The notes under the pieces are model-generated. The model searched no databases, was not told where the DNA came from, and saw only the letters and a list, made by a program, of their open reading frames with translations. This document shows, one piece after another, positions 33,201-47,100 of a stretch of DNA of 64,000 nucleotides. The position numbers were made by a program, and so were the translations under genes. The stretch's first letter is position 1; the number at the start of each line of letters is the position of its first letter. Origin of the DNA: Astropecten irregularis (taxonomy: Eukaryota; Echinodermata; Asteroidea; Paxillosida; Astropectinidae); NCBI GenBank assembly GCA_963971285.1, contig OZ020262.1:7942745-8006744 (forward strand), in the 5' to 3' direction.

Positions 33201-34545
33201 TATGGTCTTCTCTGGCACCAACAGTGTTTGTAAAGCAGACACACCATTCACGGACAACGATACTTAATATGCTTTTTCAGTATTTTGACTATAAAAACCA
33301 ATCAAAATCGCGAGACAACATTGCCAGAGTCATTTACTTCTCCTCGTCCGCCCTTTGTTCTGAGCGGACTTGTCCCATCTCGTCCGTGACTGCGTCACAA
33401 CAACGTCGCTTCTACGGTCAACTTGTCCATGACGTCACCTCAACCTCCCCTCTTTTGTCAACTTGTCCTATCTTGTCCATGACGTCACCTCAACCTCACC
33501 TATATCTCTTCCATCTCATCTACCCACTCCTCCATCACTACACAGCAACCACCTCCTCCCTTCCCTCCTCCACCACAGCCACAGCCACCCCCACCACCAC
33601 CACTCAATCCTCCTCTGCATCATCCCTTCCTCCTCCTCAAAAATGCCTCTTTCCTCCTCATCCTCCTCCAAAAATGGCCTCTTTCCGCCTCCCAAACAGG
33701 CTCGAGATGTCCCTCACATACTACTACGCCCAGTTCAAGCAGCTTGTTTCCTTTAAGGACTAGTCCCGTTGTGATGATGAAGCATGGATATTCTATTTTA
33801 ATTATTTTGCTTCAAGGATCCCATCTGTTTTTATCTTTGATTTCTTACAGGCATTTATTTCAATTCTTAGTTTTACTCCTCAACAAATGCACCCATCAAA
33901 ATATTGTTTGAGTAAGGTCAATAGAGGTCAACCTGTTTAGTTTTCTTTGCGATTGAAGAGAAGAAGAGAATAAGTCTGCAGAAACGAAATACAAACAATT
34001 GGAAATAGAATTAACATCCACGGGAATTATATTAAGATATCCCTCTCCTGATGTATTGTCTCCTAGCTGACCATGCTTCATCCATAAATAAATCCGTGTG
34101 CCCTGCAATTTCTGTCATACCTCAATCAAAATTTCGTTTTCAATAGTTTTATTTGAATACTGCCAAACGTATATGCATGGTGAATATGGTGATTACGGTG
34201 GCAACCTCATAATCACAACGCACAATATTCACTGCAATATTCAACTGTAAAAACGTACAAGACCGATGCAAAAAAAGTCACATGTGCAAAACTGGATTCA
34301 CTGTTGCGTAGCCGTGTACATGTAGTGATTGGAACAAATAAACACTCTAGGTGTACCGAGGCCATGTTGTCACCTAATGCAGATTGCCAAAAAAAGATGC
34401 TTCAAATGGTGTTTAGGCAGTTTGCATGTTGTCCTGAAAGCATGATCGCTCGCTGTGGCACTGAAAAATACATGTCGTATCATCAGCTTCTCGGGCCATT
34501 ACATTATGCACAACTATATGGCGAGATGATGGATGATGATATAGG
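33201..34545. other. Pyrimidine-rich and unique intergenic sequence
   Basis: At 33415-33500 a segment with CATGACGTCACCTCAACCTC is duplicated directly. From about 33480 to 33700 the plus strand is a CTCC/CCACCAC-rich run producing Ser/Pro/His-rich frames that I do not credit. The 94-aa frame at 34304-34588 has no recognisable domain. Confidence 0.4.
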
Positions 34546-35292
34546 GGGCCAATTTCATAAAACTGTTAAGCACAACAAAAATGCTTAGCACAAAAATGTC
34601 TCGCCCAATAAAACAAACCGGCCTTTGAAAATTCCATTTGATATTCATGGTCAGCGAACAACAGCCAAAGAACAATTTCAAGTGATACACAACACATAGA
34701 AATGTTTGGTTGTTAACCCTGTTTTTATTAAGACAGTGATGTCATGCTTAGCAAATGTTTGTGCTTTACAGTTTTAGGGGCCGTCCATAAAGTACGTACG
34801 CACGAAATGCCGACTTTTTGTTACCCCCCCCCCCCCTCCCCCTCTGTTATACGCAAGGCGTACGCAGTGGTCCCCCCCCCCCTTGTAGGCAAACGAATTT
34901 CATATTAGGTTTTTCACTTCTCGTGGTACCTTGCTTTAGCATCATTAAAATGTCACAGTAATCTGGGTCGGTACCGTTATTGGGACGTCACTTTCAAATT
35001 CTGAAATAAATGACTAAAGTTTAACATGTTTTTATACATTTAAAGATGGATTTTACTATTTTTTATCATGTTGAAAAAGGTAAAAAAAGGAAAAAAACAA
35101 AGCAATCCCGGTGCTTTTTTCACCTTTTTTACCTCTCTTTCGCGCGAAAATTCTATGCATATTTTTCCTTTGCGTACGGTACGCATTGGCCTGAACCCCC
35201 CCCCCCCCTGTACGCATGGCGTACGCATTGGTAACAACCCCCCTCTCCCCTTCGTGCGTACGTACTTTATGGACTTGATGAAATTGGCCCCT
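34546..35292. mobile_element. Nested MITE pair (outer GGGGCCAATTTCAT, inner GTCCATAAAGTACGTACG)
   Basis: The outer inverted repeat GGGGCCAATTTCAT (34546) pairs with ATGAAATTGGCCCC (ending about 35292). Inside it, GTCCATAAAGTACGTACGCA (from about 34791) pairs perfectly with its complement ending about 35274. The inner element also contains inverted GTACGCA/TGCGTAC words beside C-runs (34829, 34875, 35197, 35237). There is no transposase. One MITE appears to have landed in another. Confidence 0.8.
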
Positions 35293-36150
35293 GGTCATGC
35301 AGTGAACTTGGTTGGATTACAGATTACCTTAGCAATTACAGTGACCAGTACTCGGTCAATACGTAATCATCATGAGTTTACAGATTATAAGTTGGAAATA
35401 CATGTATAAGGCCAAATGTACAGCGAGGGAATAATTCTAGAGGGCTCTTGTTGTGCATCGGTATTCAGTAGTCGACGAGTCAAGGTACCTAACACTATCT
35501 CCCTAGAGTTGACGACGTAAACGTTGTACATGGAGAGCAAACACAAACAAAAGCAGTTAAAAAGTTCAATACGAATTCAACAGAAGGGTGGGGGGGGGGG
35601 TAATGCTGGAATTATTTCACTAGTCCATTATTGTCGATCGTCAGTTCTGGAACGCAGAAAAATCATAGAGTTCAAGGTTGAGAGTGAAAGAAGCGATTGA
35701 TCGAATGATTGTCACAATTGTCAAATTGCTTTGTTTGTATCATGGCATAATTTTGTTGTCTGTTTGTTAGGATCATGCTTTTTCCCCTGGATTTTCACCA
35801 GAAGCCTTTATTTCTCCTAACAGTTCGGTTTTGTCTATAGTCAATCAAATGTTGCATTTCCATGCAGGGTGTTTTATGTCGGGAATTTGAGAAGCAAGAG
35901 TTAGGCCTACAATTGTTGTTGCATTGCACAATCGCATTGCTTAATAATTTTGTCTAACCTTTTATATTTCCGTCTATAATAACCACAAGGGAAACTGACT
36001 AAATTTTAAGGCATTGAAAAGTAACCAAGGACATCTGATTGTATAGTGATTCGCACCAATGATCTCTGGATAATACCTTACAGGTGCTCTATACATACAG
36101 GTGCTATGATGGTGGTGACCCTCAGGCCATTAAAAAAAAAATTGTTGTAT
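35293..36150. other. Intergenic sequence, nothing recognised
   Basis: Unique sequence with a G-run at 35588-35600. No gene. Confidence 0.4.
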
Positions 36151-36440
36151 TGGAGTAACGAAAGGTTGGAAAATAGGGTAGGGCGGGCGGATTTTTTTTT
36201 TATTTAATTTGTCCTGTATTAAATGCTTTTTTCCTGTATATCACAGTTTTTGACGAGTCAAATAAAGACAAGAAATGACATAACAACTTTAACCAGTCTG
36301 GTTTCCATCTTTTGCTCCTTTTAAGCTTTTAATCTGCATACAAATTTGCGATTTTTAATTTTTTTCCCCCGATTTTTTTTTTCCCGATTTTTATTTATTA
36401 ATGGTTACGGTCGGGGCATATTTTTTGGTCGGGCGGGTTA
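36151..36440. repeat. Repeat related to the CGACC-rich MITE interior
   Basis: GTAGGGCGGGCGGATTTTTT at the left, and TTTTTCCCGATTTTTATTTA and GGTCGGGCGGGTTACG at the right. The phrasing recalls the interior of the MITE at 20981-21372. Boundaries were not resolved. Confidence 0.4.
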
Positions 36441-37679
36441 CGCCAATACAAATGTTTGTTTATGGCCAAATAGAATTATCATTGTTCGTATGGCAGTCAC
36501 AAGCCAAAAAAGGTGTGTTCGTGGTTTTATGCTTAACATGTAGCTCATGTGTATAGGTGGATCCCACGCACCTCGTTATAATTCCAACAATTCTAAAAAC
36601 CCTGTCACACCTAGCCGATCTGACTCGCCGGAGCCATAGCGGAGCACAAATTTGTCGATTTTTCGGTTTCACATCGGTAAGATTGGTTTCATATCTTGCC
36701 CCGAAGAAAAGTACACCCCAAAAATATCCTTTTCACCATAACTCTGTCCGTCTTAGCTTGGATATCAGTGGCTCTAGGAATTCATCTCGCGTTAACCGGC
36801 CAACTTTCCAAAAGCTGATGTGAATGACCGGAAAACAACAAAAAAGTGTTTCCTATGGCGCTAGCCGATGTTGTTTCATGCACTCTTTTTATGTGGCTTG
36901 ATTAGAACGCTCAATCTATACTCAATCTATAATACGACACACCACACCACTAGGCCACACCAACCCACATTGGATTTAAAGAAGTTTAAATGAACAGCCA
37001 AGTACTCAATGTAACATTCTTTGGATCAGTAAAGGAACACGCCGGCTTCAAAGTTCTAAAAATCATCATTGCAGAGTACAACACAATATTTCTAGAACAC
37101 TTCATGAAGATTTTCGTGTAATTAAGGTTAATTAACAGAAAAACAAAATCAGGTTAAAGGTCAGCGTATACGCGTTTCCAGCCTCAGCAATTCGTGTTAG
37201 AAGGATTTTAGACTGGTACCTCGTAGCTGTGACTTAATGTTGAAGCTGCCATGTGAGAATTCCAGGAACGTGTTTTAGCCGTACACGATGGAAATATCAT
37301 CGGCTAAACATAAGCAATTACTGAATTACTGAAAACACTTATACTAAAATACTAAAATTTCGTATAGTAAAAAAGCTTTTAAACGACTGGAAGTGAAACT
37401 AACACATTGTCACGTGGGTTTCCTGGGTCAAACATTATTTTGACTCAGAAAACCCACGTGAAAACGACTAAATTATACCATTTATTTGTGTGGAATGTTC
37501 TGTTCTACTTTTGGAAGACCTTTCCAGTTATGTGAAAGGCATGCATTGGCGCCAAAAAGCGCCCAAAATCGCCAAACGAGGCCGGCGTGTACCTATAACA
37601 TACATTGTGTGAATCTAGAATCACACAAATCTTGAGTGACAAATAAAAACACTTAACAATAATCTGATGCATAATACAA
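36441..37679. other. Intergenic sequence with a palindrome
   Basis: Contains an imperfect palindrome at 37411-37455 (CACGTGGGTTTCCTGGGTCA with TGACTCAGAAAACCCACGTG). No gene recognised elsewhere in the stretch. Confidence 0.5.
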
Positions 37680-39065
37680 TGTAAACGTCAACATAGTACA
37701 TTACATTTAAACATTTACATGAACGAAATCTGTTGGTATTTTAGTGATTGCAAGGTAAACGTCAACAATGAAATCAACTGAACCTTAGCAAATTGAATCA
37801 GTTGGCATATTATTGATTGCAAGGTAAACGTCAATGAAATCAACTGACCCTAATTAAATCTGTTGGCATAGCCCTATTATGGATTGCAAGGTAAACGTCA
37901 ACAATGAAATCAACTGAACCTTGGCAAGCCTGGCTTCTCCATTGTCAACAATTGAACAGCACCTACCATGCGCACCAGTACCAGTGGAGTAACAAACCTT
38001 CAATTTATCAAACCATAAACACGTTAAACTACACAACAGCACAGGTACAGTTATTGTAAATTTGGTGCGTATTTTAATATTCTCCATATGCCCACAGTAT
38101 GGCATGAACGGTTGTGTTTTACAATATTAGCAGAAACTCTTCATTCTAAATTCTGATAAGAGAATAGTATTTGAAAGGCATTGTGTTATTAAATGTTCAT
38201 GGCATTTAGAAGACAACTTTTGTTTGACTATTTTCAATCTGTAACTGTAAAGGTATAATACATGATTGGCAAAGGTCACAGGACAGCACTCACACTTTGT
38301 CTAATCCCGCATGTACAATAAATGATAAACCTGTGAAAATTTGAGCTCAATCAGCCATCTGAGTCAGGAGAAAATAGTGAAAACCCGACTATTTTTTTCC
38401 TATAAAACATAAAAACCATTGGCTGGATAGATTCTGCTATCCGTGGGTTGACCTCAAGACCTTAAATGCGAAACGCCAGCCAACTACGCCACAGCTATGG
38501 AAATTGGATTTAAAACAATACCCTTTAAATGTAATGACTAAGACGAACAACTGAATAGGAGAATGGGACCTGAAGTCGGTTTCTCACAGGTACCGTTTCA
38601 ATGTCCTGATTTTGAAAGTAGAAGAAAGACAAAACAAACCTTGTTTAAAAACTATATCGATTATGCGTGTAAACAACATCGTGATGTATACTACGATGTA
38701 TACGTCAATTGCGTACATGGATTCTTGCTGCAATAGCACTGCGCACTTGCGCTAAAAATAGCACCGAACCTCAGACAAACATTGCAACTGGCCATGCAAA
38801 CGTGTGGTGAGCTGAGCTGTATGGGTGCACGTGCATGCATGGTGTGACGTCATTAGTGCGGAACGCTATTAGTGTAGGGGCCTATGTATATTTCATATGA
38901 CCTCAACCTGCGGGCAAAATTATTGATTTCAATATAAACTTCAACAATGAAATCAACTCAACCTTAGCGAACCTGGCTCCTGTCAATGACAGTAATTTCT
39001 AAACAGCACCTCATTTGAATAACGACCTGTGGAGTTTACAGACCAATTGTGCCTGAGAAAAAATG
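37680..39065. repeat. Dispersed and locally tandem repeat related to 12.2-12.6 kb
   Basis: GGTAAACGTCAACAATGAAA with ATCTGTTGGCATA recurs about three times in tandem at 37720-37910. A second block at 38690-39060 matches 12300-12520 in order and orientation. The function and class of the repeat are unknown. Confidence 0.6.
38445..38505 (-). repeat. tRNA-like sequence (possible SINE head)
   Basis: On the minus strand AGCTGTGGCGTAGTTGGCTG resembles an A box, and GGTCAACCC about 35 bases later resembles a weak B box. It does not fold as a proper tRNA, so it is at most a tRNA-derived repeat. Confidence 0.3.
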
Positions 39066-39324
39066 CAACTATGCAAAACCTGTTTTGGCAAACACGCTAC
39101 CTTGTCAGGTTGGCGAACTACAAATACAGGAGTGACGCAAGGCACCTAGATTGGCCCAATTGCCTTCATGGCTATGACATATGATTGTAACCCAGCCACT
39201 GCTGAAACATCTCAATATAAGTTTGTTGATGACATATATCCTTATTTCTCCCTTTTTCTGACTGTAGTAGTTCTGATACCCTCTTGTATGCCTGCGAGAC
39301 CTAGACAATCTAAAGGAGACACGA

Positions 39325-39870
39325 AAGACAGTTGAACCAGTTCCATCTACGCTACCTCAGAAACCCACTCAAGATTCGCTGGCAAGATAAAATACCAAAC
39401 ACAGATATCCTGAGCAGAGCAGGCATGCTCAGCATCCCCACCCTTATGGGTGCACCCAAGTAAATAGTCCGAAAATCCGTCCGCCGAGCTCATTAATAAA
39501 AGTTAAGCACTCAATATATTATAAACGAGAGAGTTCTGAGAGTTATGAAACTGAGGGATTGAAGAAATATGGCACTGGACCTCTTGCATGGACTCTAGGC
39601 TCCCAAACACTACAATGACAACATGAAAGCCTCTCTGATGACCTTTGACGTTAGTACAGAGTCCTGCCGGAAATTCTGGCAGGCAACCGTCCAGCATGGA
39701 GCAAGCTCATCAGCACTGGTGCCACCGCAGCTGAGGAAAGATACATCGCCATGCGGCCTTAAAGGAAGCGGTGAGCTGCGGAAGACAGGAGCTTGCCACC
39801 GACATCTCCAACAACCCACCCACCCCTGGTGCTCTACAATTGTGGGAGGGTTCTCAGGGCTAGGATAGGC
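39325..39870 (+). mobile_element. LINE ORF2 C-terminal relic
   Basis: Conceptual plus-strand translation across frames gives QFHLRYLRNPLKIRWQDKIP followed by NTDILSRAGMLSIPTL, then YNDNMKASLMTFDV and ISTGATAAEERYIAMRP. These are the hallmarks of the tail of non-LTR retrotransposon ORF2 (the FHLRCLR...IKWQDK...N and KD-LKKSL...RP-W motifs). Frameshifts and a deletion of the usual LRWLGHV block show it is dead. The short minus-strand frames opposite it are shadows. Confidence 0.65.
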
Positions 39871-41170
39871 CTTTCCAGTCATCTTCGAGCTCACGCTAGA
39901 CCAAAATGTCATTAGTCAGGAACCTGGCCATATTCGGGTACGAGTGACGAACAAACATTTCTCGCTTTTGATATAAGATGGATCAAACAACTGTTATGTA
40001 GCAATGGTATACTGTCAACACAAAGTTTAGAAGGATGGTTTGTTTCCTGAACATAGCGGAAATAGAGAAATCAATGGTCTAGTTTCCTGATTAGTTACGT
40101 AGATTAGATTCAATACACAGAAACTGGATGTTACACAGGCCAGAAACATGCAGTCAGATTAAGAATACCGACATCTGCAATAATGTGTTCATTTCAAGTA
40201 GATTTTGTGTTGCCTTAATCTGAGCAACTTGACATTGTACAGGTCCCATCACACGCATGCCCCTGATGTTTCTCACATCCAAACCATCATGAACCGTCAT
40301 GATTGCCCGTCCATTTATTCCCGTAGCCCGATTGAGATGGATGAAGACCAGTCCTAATATGAACAATTTGAGATTCATGACCCAACCTCTTGCCACTTTT
40401 GAATGAGGAGACTTTCTCCTTGAATGGACGTAGAGGTCAAATGTATTAAATAGAAACACTAGCCCTATAACATTGAAACTTGGCGAAAGAATATCCTAGC
40501 TCTTACCACTTAACCAGCAATATGTACCGGGGGTAATGAACATGACGTTATTGAATGAATCACGTTCATTTCTCAAACTGTTGATTATTTTATGAATTTA
40601 CAAGATTTAGATTTAAAACAATTAATCACGTGTATTTGGAAACCTGATAATGTCAACATGGCTTACTTCCTTCTCACACAGGTTGTTTGGCCGGGCTATA
40701 CAAACTTGGAACGATGTGCAACAAAGTTTAATGGCAAAGAAGAAATAAGAAAAATCACAAGAAACAGTAAGGCTAAAAACAAATCAGAATGATATGTATG
40801 AAAAGCAAAACAATAATACTAATCATTTCAAACGAGATACAAATCTCCAAAAAGTGATCGTGAACATTCTGTGCAATATATTCTCCGGATAAAATGCAAA
40901 AGGAAATGTTAATAATTCAACAACAATAGTTCCCCCACTTCTCCAACCTAATCTAAGTACAGACACTTTTGTTTGTACATTTCATTCATCCCTCAATTAA
41001 ATATTTAACTTAACCAATGTTATTAAGGCGACAAGGGTAGAATAAACTACGATGTTAATGACTGAAATGGCCCGCCGACTCTCCATGAGTCTTTGATATG
41101 GACATGAAGACTACTCCATATCTCCTCATATAATGTGTACATTACAATATGAATTTAAATCCTTACTGCA
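39871..41170. other. Flank of the second glycosyltransferase-like gene
   Basis: A degenerate repeat of the GACCGGAAGTAG family lies at 40370-40460. No gene is recognised; the 66-aa plus frame at 40592-40792 is unsupported. Confidence 0.4.
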
Positions 41171-44100
41171 CTATGGATGTGAACTATTCGTGTGTATTAA
41201 CGGTGGACAAGTAACACTGTTATTCATTCCTGCAGCTACGCTTTCAACAGTCGACACCCTTTTAAGATTGAAATCAAAAATACCTCTTTTGTAATATTTA
41301 GCAATATTATGAAAATGCGACTCGATTTTTTGGGCACATATTTTCCTCATTGGTTTACCATTGCACCAGTGGTTAGGACCGTTACGTCGATCTCTCGGGG
41401 AATGGTACTGAAGCAGTTGTGTGTCCGTTTCATTCTCGAAGGCTTTACATGTTGGCGTTATATGATCAACATAACGCAAGGCGATGCAGTATCCATGTTC
41501 AAAGGAACTCAGGCTTCGACCATGTTGACGAAAGTAAGGCTTATGGATGATGACGGAAACATCCGGTATGATTTCTTCGGGTTTGACGCAACCTGGTTTG
41601 CAGTACATCTTGTTGTAATTTTCAAGCTGGCCTTCGGGGACGTGGATGTGCCAGTCGTACCGATCATGTTCAAAGTGGTAGGCATAGCTCATTATGATAG
41701 GGACTGGGTATGTAAATTGGGTCCGATGAATTTTCAAGAAGGCCTCTTCAAATCGGCTAACCTGCAGATTAATACCAAAGAAATATCCAATTAGCACGTT
41801 AAAACATTAGTCTTCAAATTCTGTTGCAAACAAAACATGTCATTCTTAAGAAATAGCTTGGTGTGGTAAGGCGTGCTATACATTATCCACTTGACACACT
41901 GTACACAATGTATGCAATGGGATGTGACTTTGAGATAAAAAGAATCTCTTGAATCTGGCCGAATAAATAATAATAATAATCATAATCATAATCATTTGAT
42001 TATAGTTACTTAAGAAACAATGTGTATAAAGTAAAGCCTACGGAACTAAACATGTAAGGCTTATTTAAGGCTTTTCCACATATGATATTTGCAACGTCAC
42101 AGACCGAGTTTTTGCCAACCAGCATGGCGGAAACTATGGCGGGGCCATCAAGGCCATGCATAAAGAATAAACCACATATTTTACCCAATTTGTACTCAAC
42201 GTTTCATGAACATTAAAAGATATTGCTGAATGTAATAGAAACAACACAAGCATTGCTGTTATGTATTTTGTACATTAATGGAAAGTTTACAAAAACGCTG
42301 AAGTTGGTCACGCCGTCTGTCACTAAGACGAAATTATTAGTAACTTCTGGCCGCCCATGCCAACCACGGGCCAGTTTTTGTAAATAAAGGAAGGTCTATA
42401 TACTTCATCAACTTAATATTACAAAGATGTCACTGGAAGTAGAGGCAACAGAGTGACGTCAAGTATAGTGTGTTTACAAAGAAAGACTACCCCAAATCAT
42501 GATATTTTTTTAGCTCCTACCACATTTGGATAAAGAGCTACTTCCTGTTTGACCGGAAGTAGTGGTAAACAGAAATCAAGCACTGTAGCATAAGGAAAGA
42601 CCTTCTCTTACATTGATATTTGGCGGCAAATTCACGATCTCAGCTCTTACTACTTTTAAATCAGGAGCTACTTTCGTTTTGACCGGAAGTGGAGGACACA
42701 ACAGACGCCAAGCAATGTGTCACACAGAAAGACCGACCCTTACCCTGGTTTTTGTCGACGATTTCAACTAGATATCTAAAACAATATTTTTTTTAAAATT
42801 CAAATTGCTTGTAAATCCGATTACGTCATAATAACGCAAATCCATACGTCTAAGGGGCTTTGTTTGCACCAAGTTTGTTTCAAATCGACTGTTTGAAAGT
42901 GAAAACAAATTAGGCATTTATGGTTGTTGGAAACAGCACAAAGGTGCTTCTCAATTTAATATTAGTATGCTACTTCAGGTTTTATGATCCTCTTTTAATT
43001 GAGGAGCTTCTTTTAGGATTGTTACATCTTAATTAGCACGTAAAGTTTGCCCCTTTAAGACGCTGTCACTTGACGCATGATGACGTAAGTGCAATTTTTA
43101 ACATTACACTTCCTGACTTAGATACACACCGACTGCAACTTTCAAGTCAATCCGATCTAGGATTCGTTCATTATTGATGTTTTAAGTTTGTCCCTTTAAG
43201 GCACTGTCACGTGACACGCAATGACGCAATTTTCAAATACACTGCTTAGATACATACCAAGTTTCAACCAATCGCACCAACAGTGTTCTATTATCATTAA
43301 TGTGAGAAGTTTAACCCTTTAAGGCGAGGTCATGTAACACGCGATGACGTCATGATGACATAAAATTTCGACATACAACTTCGCTACCAGGACCTTCTTT
43401 TGACCAAGTTTGGTCATGATCGGCTGTTCTAAAAAGTGGGGTCAACAAAGTCCCTGGGTAAAGTCTATAGGAATTACGGTGACAAGAAGAAAAGAACATC
43501 TTGGCACTTATGGCTGTTAGAAACAGCACATAAGGCTTTTCCGCTTATAAGGTAAATTGCTTCTTAACTTATTAATACATTGCTACCTCCGGTCTTAGTA
43601 AGAAGTCACAGAGGTCAAGTAGCGTGCTACAAAGAAAGAGATCCCTTATATTGACATTTGGCGAAAGAGCCATTATCCTAGCTCGTACCAATTTTAAATG
43701 AGGAGCTTCTTCCTTTTGAACGGAATTAGAGATCACAGAGGTCAAGTAATTTGTCACAAAGAAAGACCTCCCCTAATGTGATGAGGAGTCACTGATGTAG
43801 TGTGACAGAAAGCAAGATTCCCTTTTTAATCCTCTATTGATACAGTCTAGTCTTTGGATGATCTTTCTTTTTGCTGCTTCCCTTTCCACCCACTTCTTGA
43901 ATCCCCTTTGGTGTAGAACTGAAACGGATAATTAACTGAGTGGCCTGGAAGGTTGAGGTGTTCAGCAACATATTTTTCTGTGTTTCTGTTCCTGACCTCA
44001 AACTTGTGGCTATTTATGTGCTGCCTTATTAAAGAAGAGTGTACACTGCCCAAATTTTTAGAAACAATGTCGCTAACATGTTGCCCATGTACGTTGTTGC

Positions 44101-47100
44101 TGGAAATGATGTCAGTGTACACTGAGCAAAACGAGTTGGATAACATGTCGCAGCAGCATCTCGGTAACATGTTGGTCAATTGTTGCTAGTGTAAACAGTG
44201 ACCAAAGTCGTAATACCCAGATATGTTGCCCTAAAGCAGATTTGTGTACACTGTTAACAATCTCGGTAAAATGTTGTCCAAGTACCTTGTTGCTGTCAGT
44301 GTACACAGAGCAAAGCGAATTGGGTAACATGTTGCCCACATTATCCAATCAGGAGAAGGCTCTATAGGTCACTTGACCTAATGCAATCACGTGGTTTTGA
44401 CAAAATGACAGCTACGGAATGTTTTAAAGACAACGAGAAAAACCAAATTGAGTTATGGGTGGCATGGACACAAACGGGAAAAAGAAAAAAAAAGAAAAAA
44501 GAAATCTGCAATGCAAGATATTGCAACTATTGGAAACAACATCCCAGCAGCATCTCAGTAACATGGCCAATTAAATGTTGCTAGTGAACACGGGGCCTAA
44601 AGTCGCGTTGCCCAGGCATGTTGCCCGTCCTGTCCTGGGCAACCTATTACCGAGATTGTTACACACAATGTAAACAGTGTACACTCTGCTAAAGTGGGAC
44701 GGCAGAGTCTGCAAGTTATGGCATAAACAACATTTATGGATGTGAAGTCGAATGATCCCTTGATGGAGTACATGGCAATGTAAGGTACAGTGGTATTCCC
44801 GATTTCGATGTTTATATGCGTGGGCAAAGTTGGCATCTGGGCCTGTTGCATGGGGTTGTACCATTGTCGGTCAGGAGGGTGAAAGCACTGCTAAACATGG
44901 CTCGAAGGAGTTTTTCATCAGGATCCGAAACACAGAAATAAAACCCTGTTGCTGAGCACTTCAACCTCCCAGGCCACTCACTCAGCCGAGTGTCAGTTGC
45001 AGTACTACAATAAAGAGGATTCACTGAGAACTGGATGGAGAGAGAAGCAGCTGAACAAAAGAACCTATATCCATAATTGCAATAAATCATAAACATCAGA
45101 GGATAAAGGCATGATGACGTCATTGCAAGTGTTCACTTTACCACTTCCCGACTTAGATACATACCAAGTTTCAACTCAATCGGACCTAGGGTTCGTATAC
45201 ATTGATGTAAGAAGTTTGCCGCTTTAATATACTGTCCACTTAAACACATGATGACGTCATAATGACGTAAATACTCGGCATACGTGTATGCTATATGGAC
45301 TTTGTTTGGACGAAGTTTGGTTAAGATCGGCTCTTTAAAAGTGGCCAAAGTGTGGTTTTCTATATCTGTGTACAAAGTCAATGGGATTGTGTACAAGAAG
45401 AGGCAGGATTAACAAAAAAATAGACATTTATGGCTATTGGAAACAGCACATAAGGCTGTTACGCATATGATTTAAAAATCTCTCAACTTAACTATAAACA
45501 AGATGCTACTTAATCAAGCTGTGTGTTACAAAGAACGAACATCCCTTATGTGAACAATTGACGAAAGATTCATGATCCTAGCTCTAACTACTTTGAATAA
45601 GGAGCTACGTCATGTTTGACCGGAAGTACATGTCATAGAGATCAAGCAATACGTCATAAAGAGATATCGCAAAAAGTAAATTGTTCGTAATAATTAACAA
45701 CCAATGACGTCACGATGATGTCATATCAATATTTCAATACAACACTCAGATACATACCAAGTTTCAACCCAATCGAACCTAGGGTTTGGTCATAATAAAT
45801 TGATGTGCAATGTTTGCCACTTTAAGGCGCTGTAACATGAAGCATGATGATTCATTATGACATCATTTCATCTGTTTTATATAACGCTTCCCGACCTATA
45901 TACATTCCAAGTTTCAACCCAATCGAACGCACGATTTGCTCTTAATTGGCATTTAAAGTTTAACCTCTTATGGCAATGTCACGTGATGCGTGATGACGTC
46001 ATTATATTTTGCAATATAACACTTCCTTTCTTAGATACATACTAGGTTTCAACCCAATCGGACCATAATTGATGTGTGCAGTTTGCCTCTTTAAGGTGAT
46101 GTCACGTGACACTCAATGACGCCATGATGACGTAAATTTTGGTTCAAAAATTACCGAAGTGGGGTCCACAAAGTGCCTCTGCACAGTCTTTGGGAATTCA
46201 GGCCAAGACAAGTATTCGGGAAAAAACGAGCAAAAATAAAGGCTTTGCGTTGACGCGAAAAAGCCAAAATTATATAAAAACAAAAAACATTACATTTTCC
46301 GTTGCACACAGAAAAGCACATTACATTAAATGAATGTATTTTCTCGATGTAAAGGAAAATGACTAACGAAATTAAGATGTGTTTACTCACGTTGTGATAT
46401 TTGAGGATATAATTTCGGCAATTGGTCACCGTGTCTCTCCAGATATACGTGGGAAAGAAGCCCCAGTTTGAGACAAGCTCCTCTCCGATGGCCGTGCGTG
46501 CGGCATATCTTAAAGGATTGTCTCCCAATGTCCTACCGAAGACTCTCAGTTTTTCCCCGTTGAAGATATTCTCAGGGGTAACGGGCGAGGTGAACATAAT
46601 GTCAGCATCCATCAAAACTATAATTGGAGTGTCTACGTAAAGATCTAGGAAGTAACCGTTAAACATCTGCCTTTGGTAGCCAGGACCTCTGCTTCTCTTA
46701 AATGGTATTTTTCTGAACAGCGTAGGATCTTCTGGTAAAGGCTGGAACTTCATGTTAAACTCAACACCCAATGTGTCTTCTTGAGCCTTCAGAGCAGCAG
46801 CAAAGTCGTGGTCCTGTTTAGATTCCGCGTCGAATATCAGAGTGATGGTACCGTATTCGCGGGGCCAGAAGACAACCACAGATCGCAAGAAGATACAGAA
46901 GAACCTCCAGACTAGTAACGATTTGGATGCAGTGATATGCATAGCCAATGTCATGTCAAATCCTCGGGTTAGACTGGTATCAGGACTGGTACCGATTGTA
47001 AGATTCGTGCTATCAATGTGTGAGGTACTGTTGACATCGTTCCCCTGCAGTCGGACGGTTAAGAAGCGTCCAGCTCTATGACGATTGAAAAACAACATCC

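Larger units (their letters stand above)
42420..46145. repeat. Intronic degenerate repeat field
   Basis: Repeated modules: GACCGGAAGTAG with AGGTCAC and AAAGAAAGACC, then ATACATACCAAGTTTCAACC with CAATCG, then CTTTAAGGC with GTCACGTGACAC and TGACGTCA-like words. Several rounds occur at 42420-43450 and 45090-46140. The same modules occur at 29.8-31.5 kb behind copy 1, so the field moved with, or repeatedly invaded, the flanks of these genes. Confidence 0.6.

Noticed and set aside
33185..33763. A 192-residue plus-strand frame and an overlapping 97-residue frame
   Set aside because: Ser/Thr/His/Pro low complexity from CT/CCA-rich DNA, beginning at a MITE edge, no domain.
34304..34588. A 94-residue plus frame with several Cys and Met
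   Set aside because: It runs into the outer MITE terminus at 34546, has no domain and no splice support.
39610..39912. A 100-residue minus-strand frame opposite the LINE relic
   Set aside because: The plus strand carries the recognisable ORF2 tail motifs; the minus frame is a shadow.
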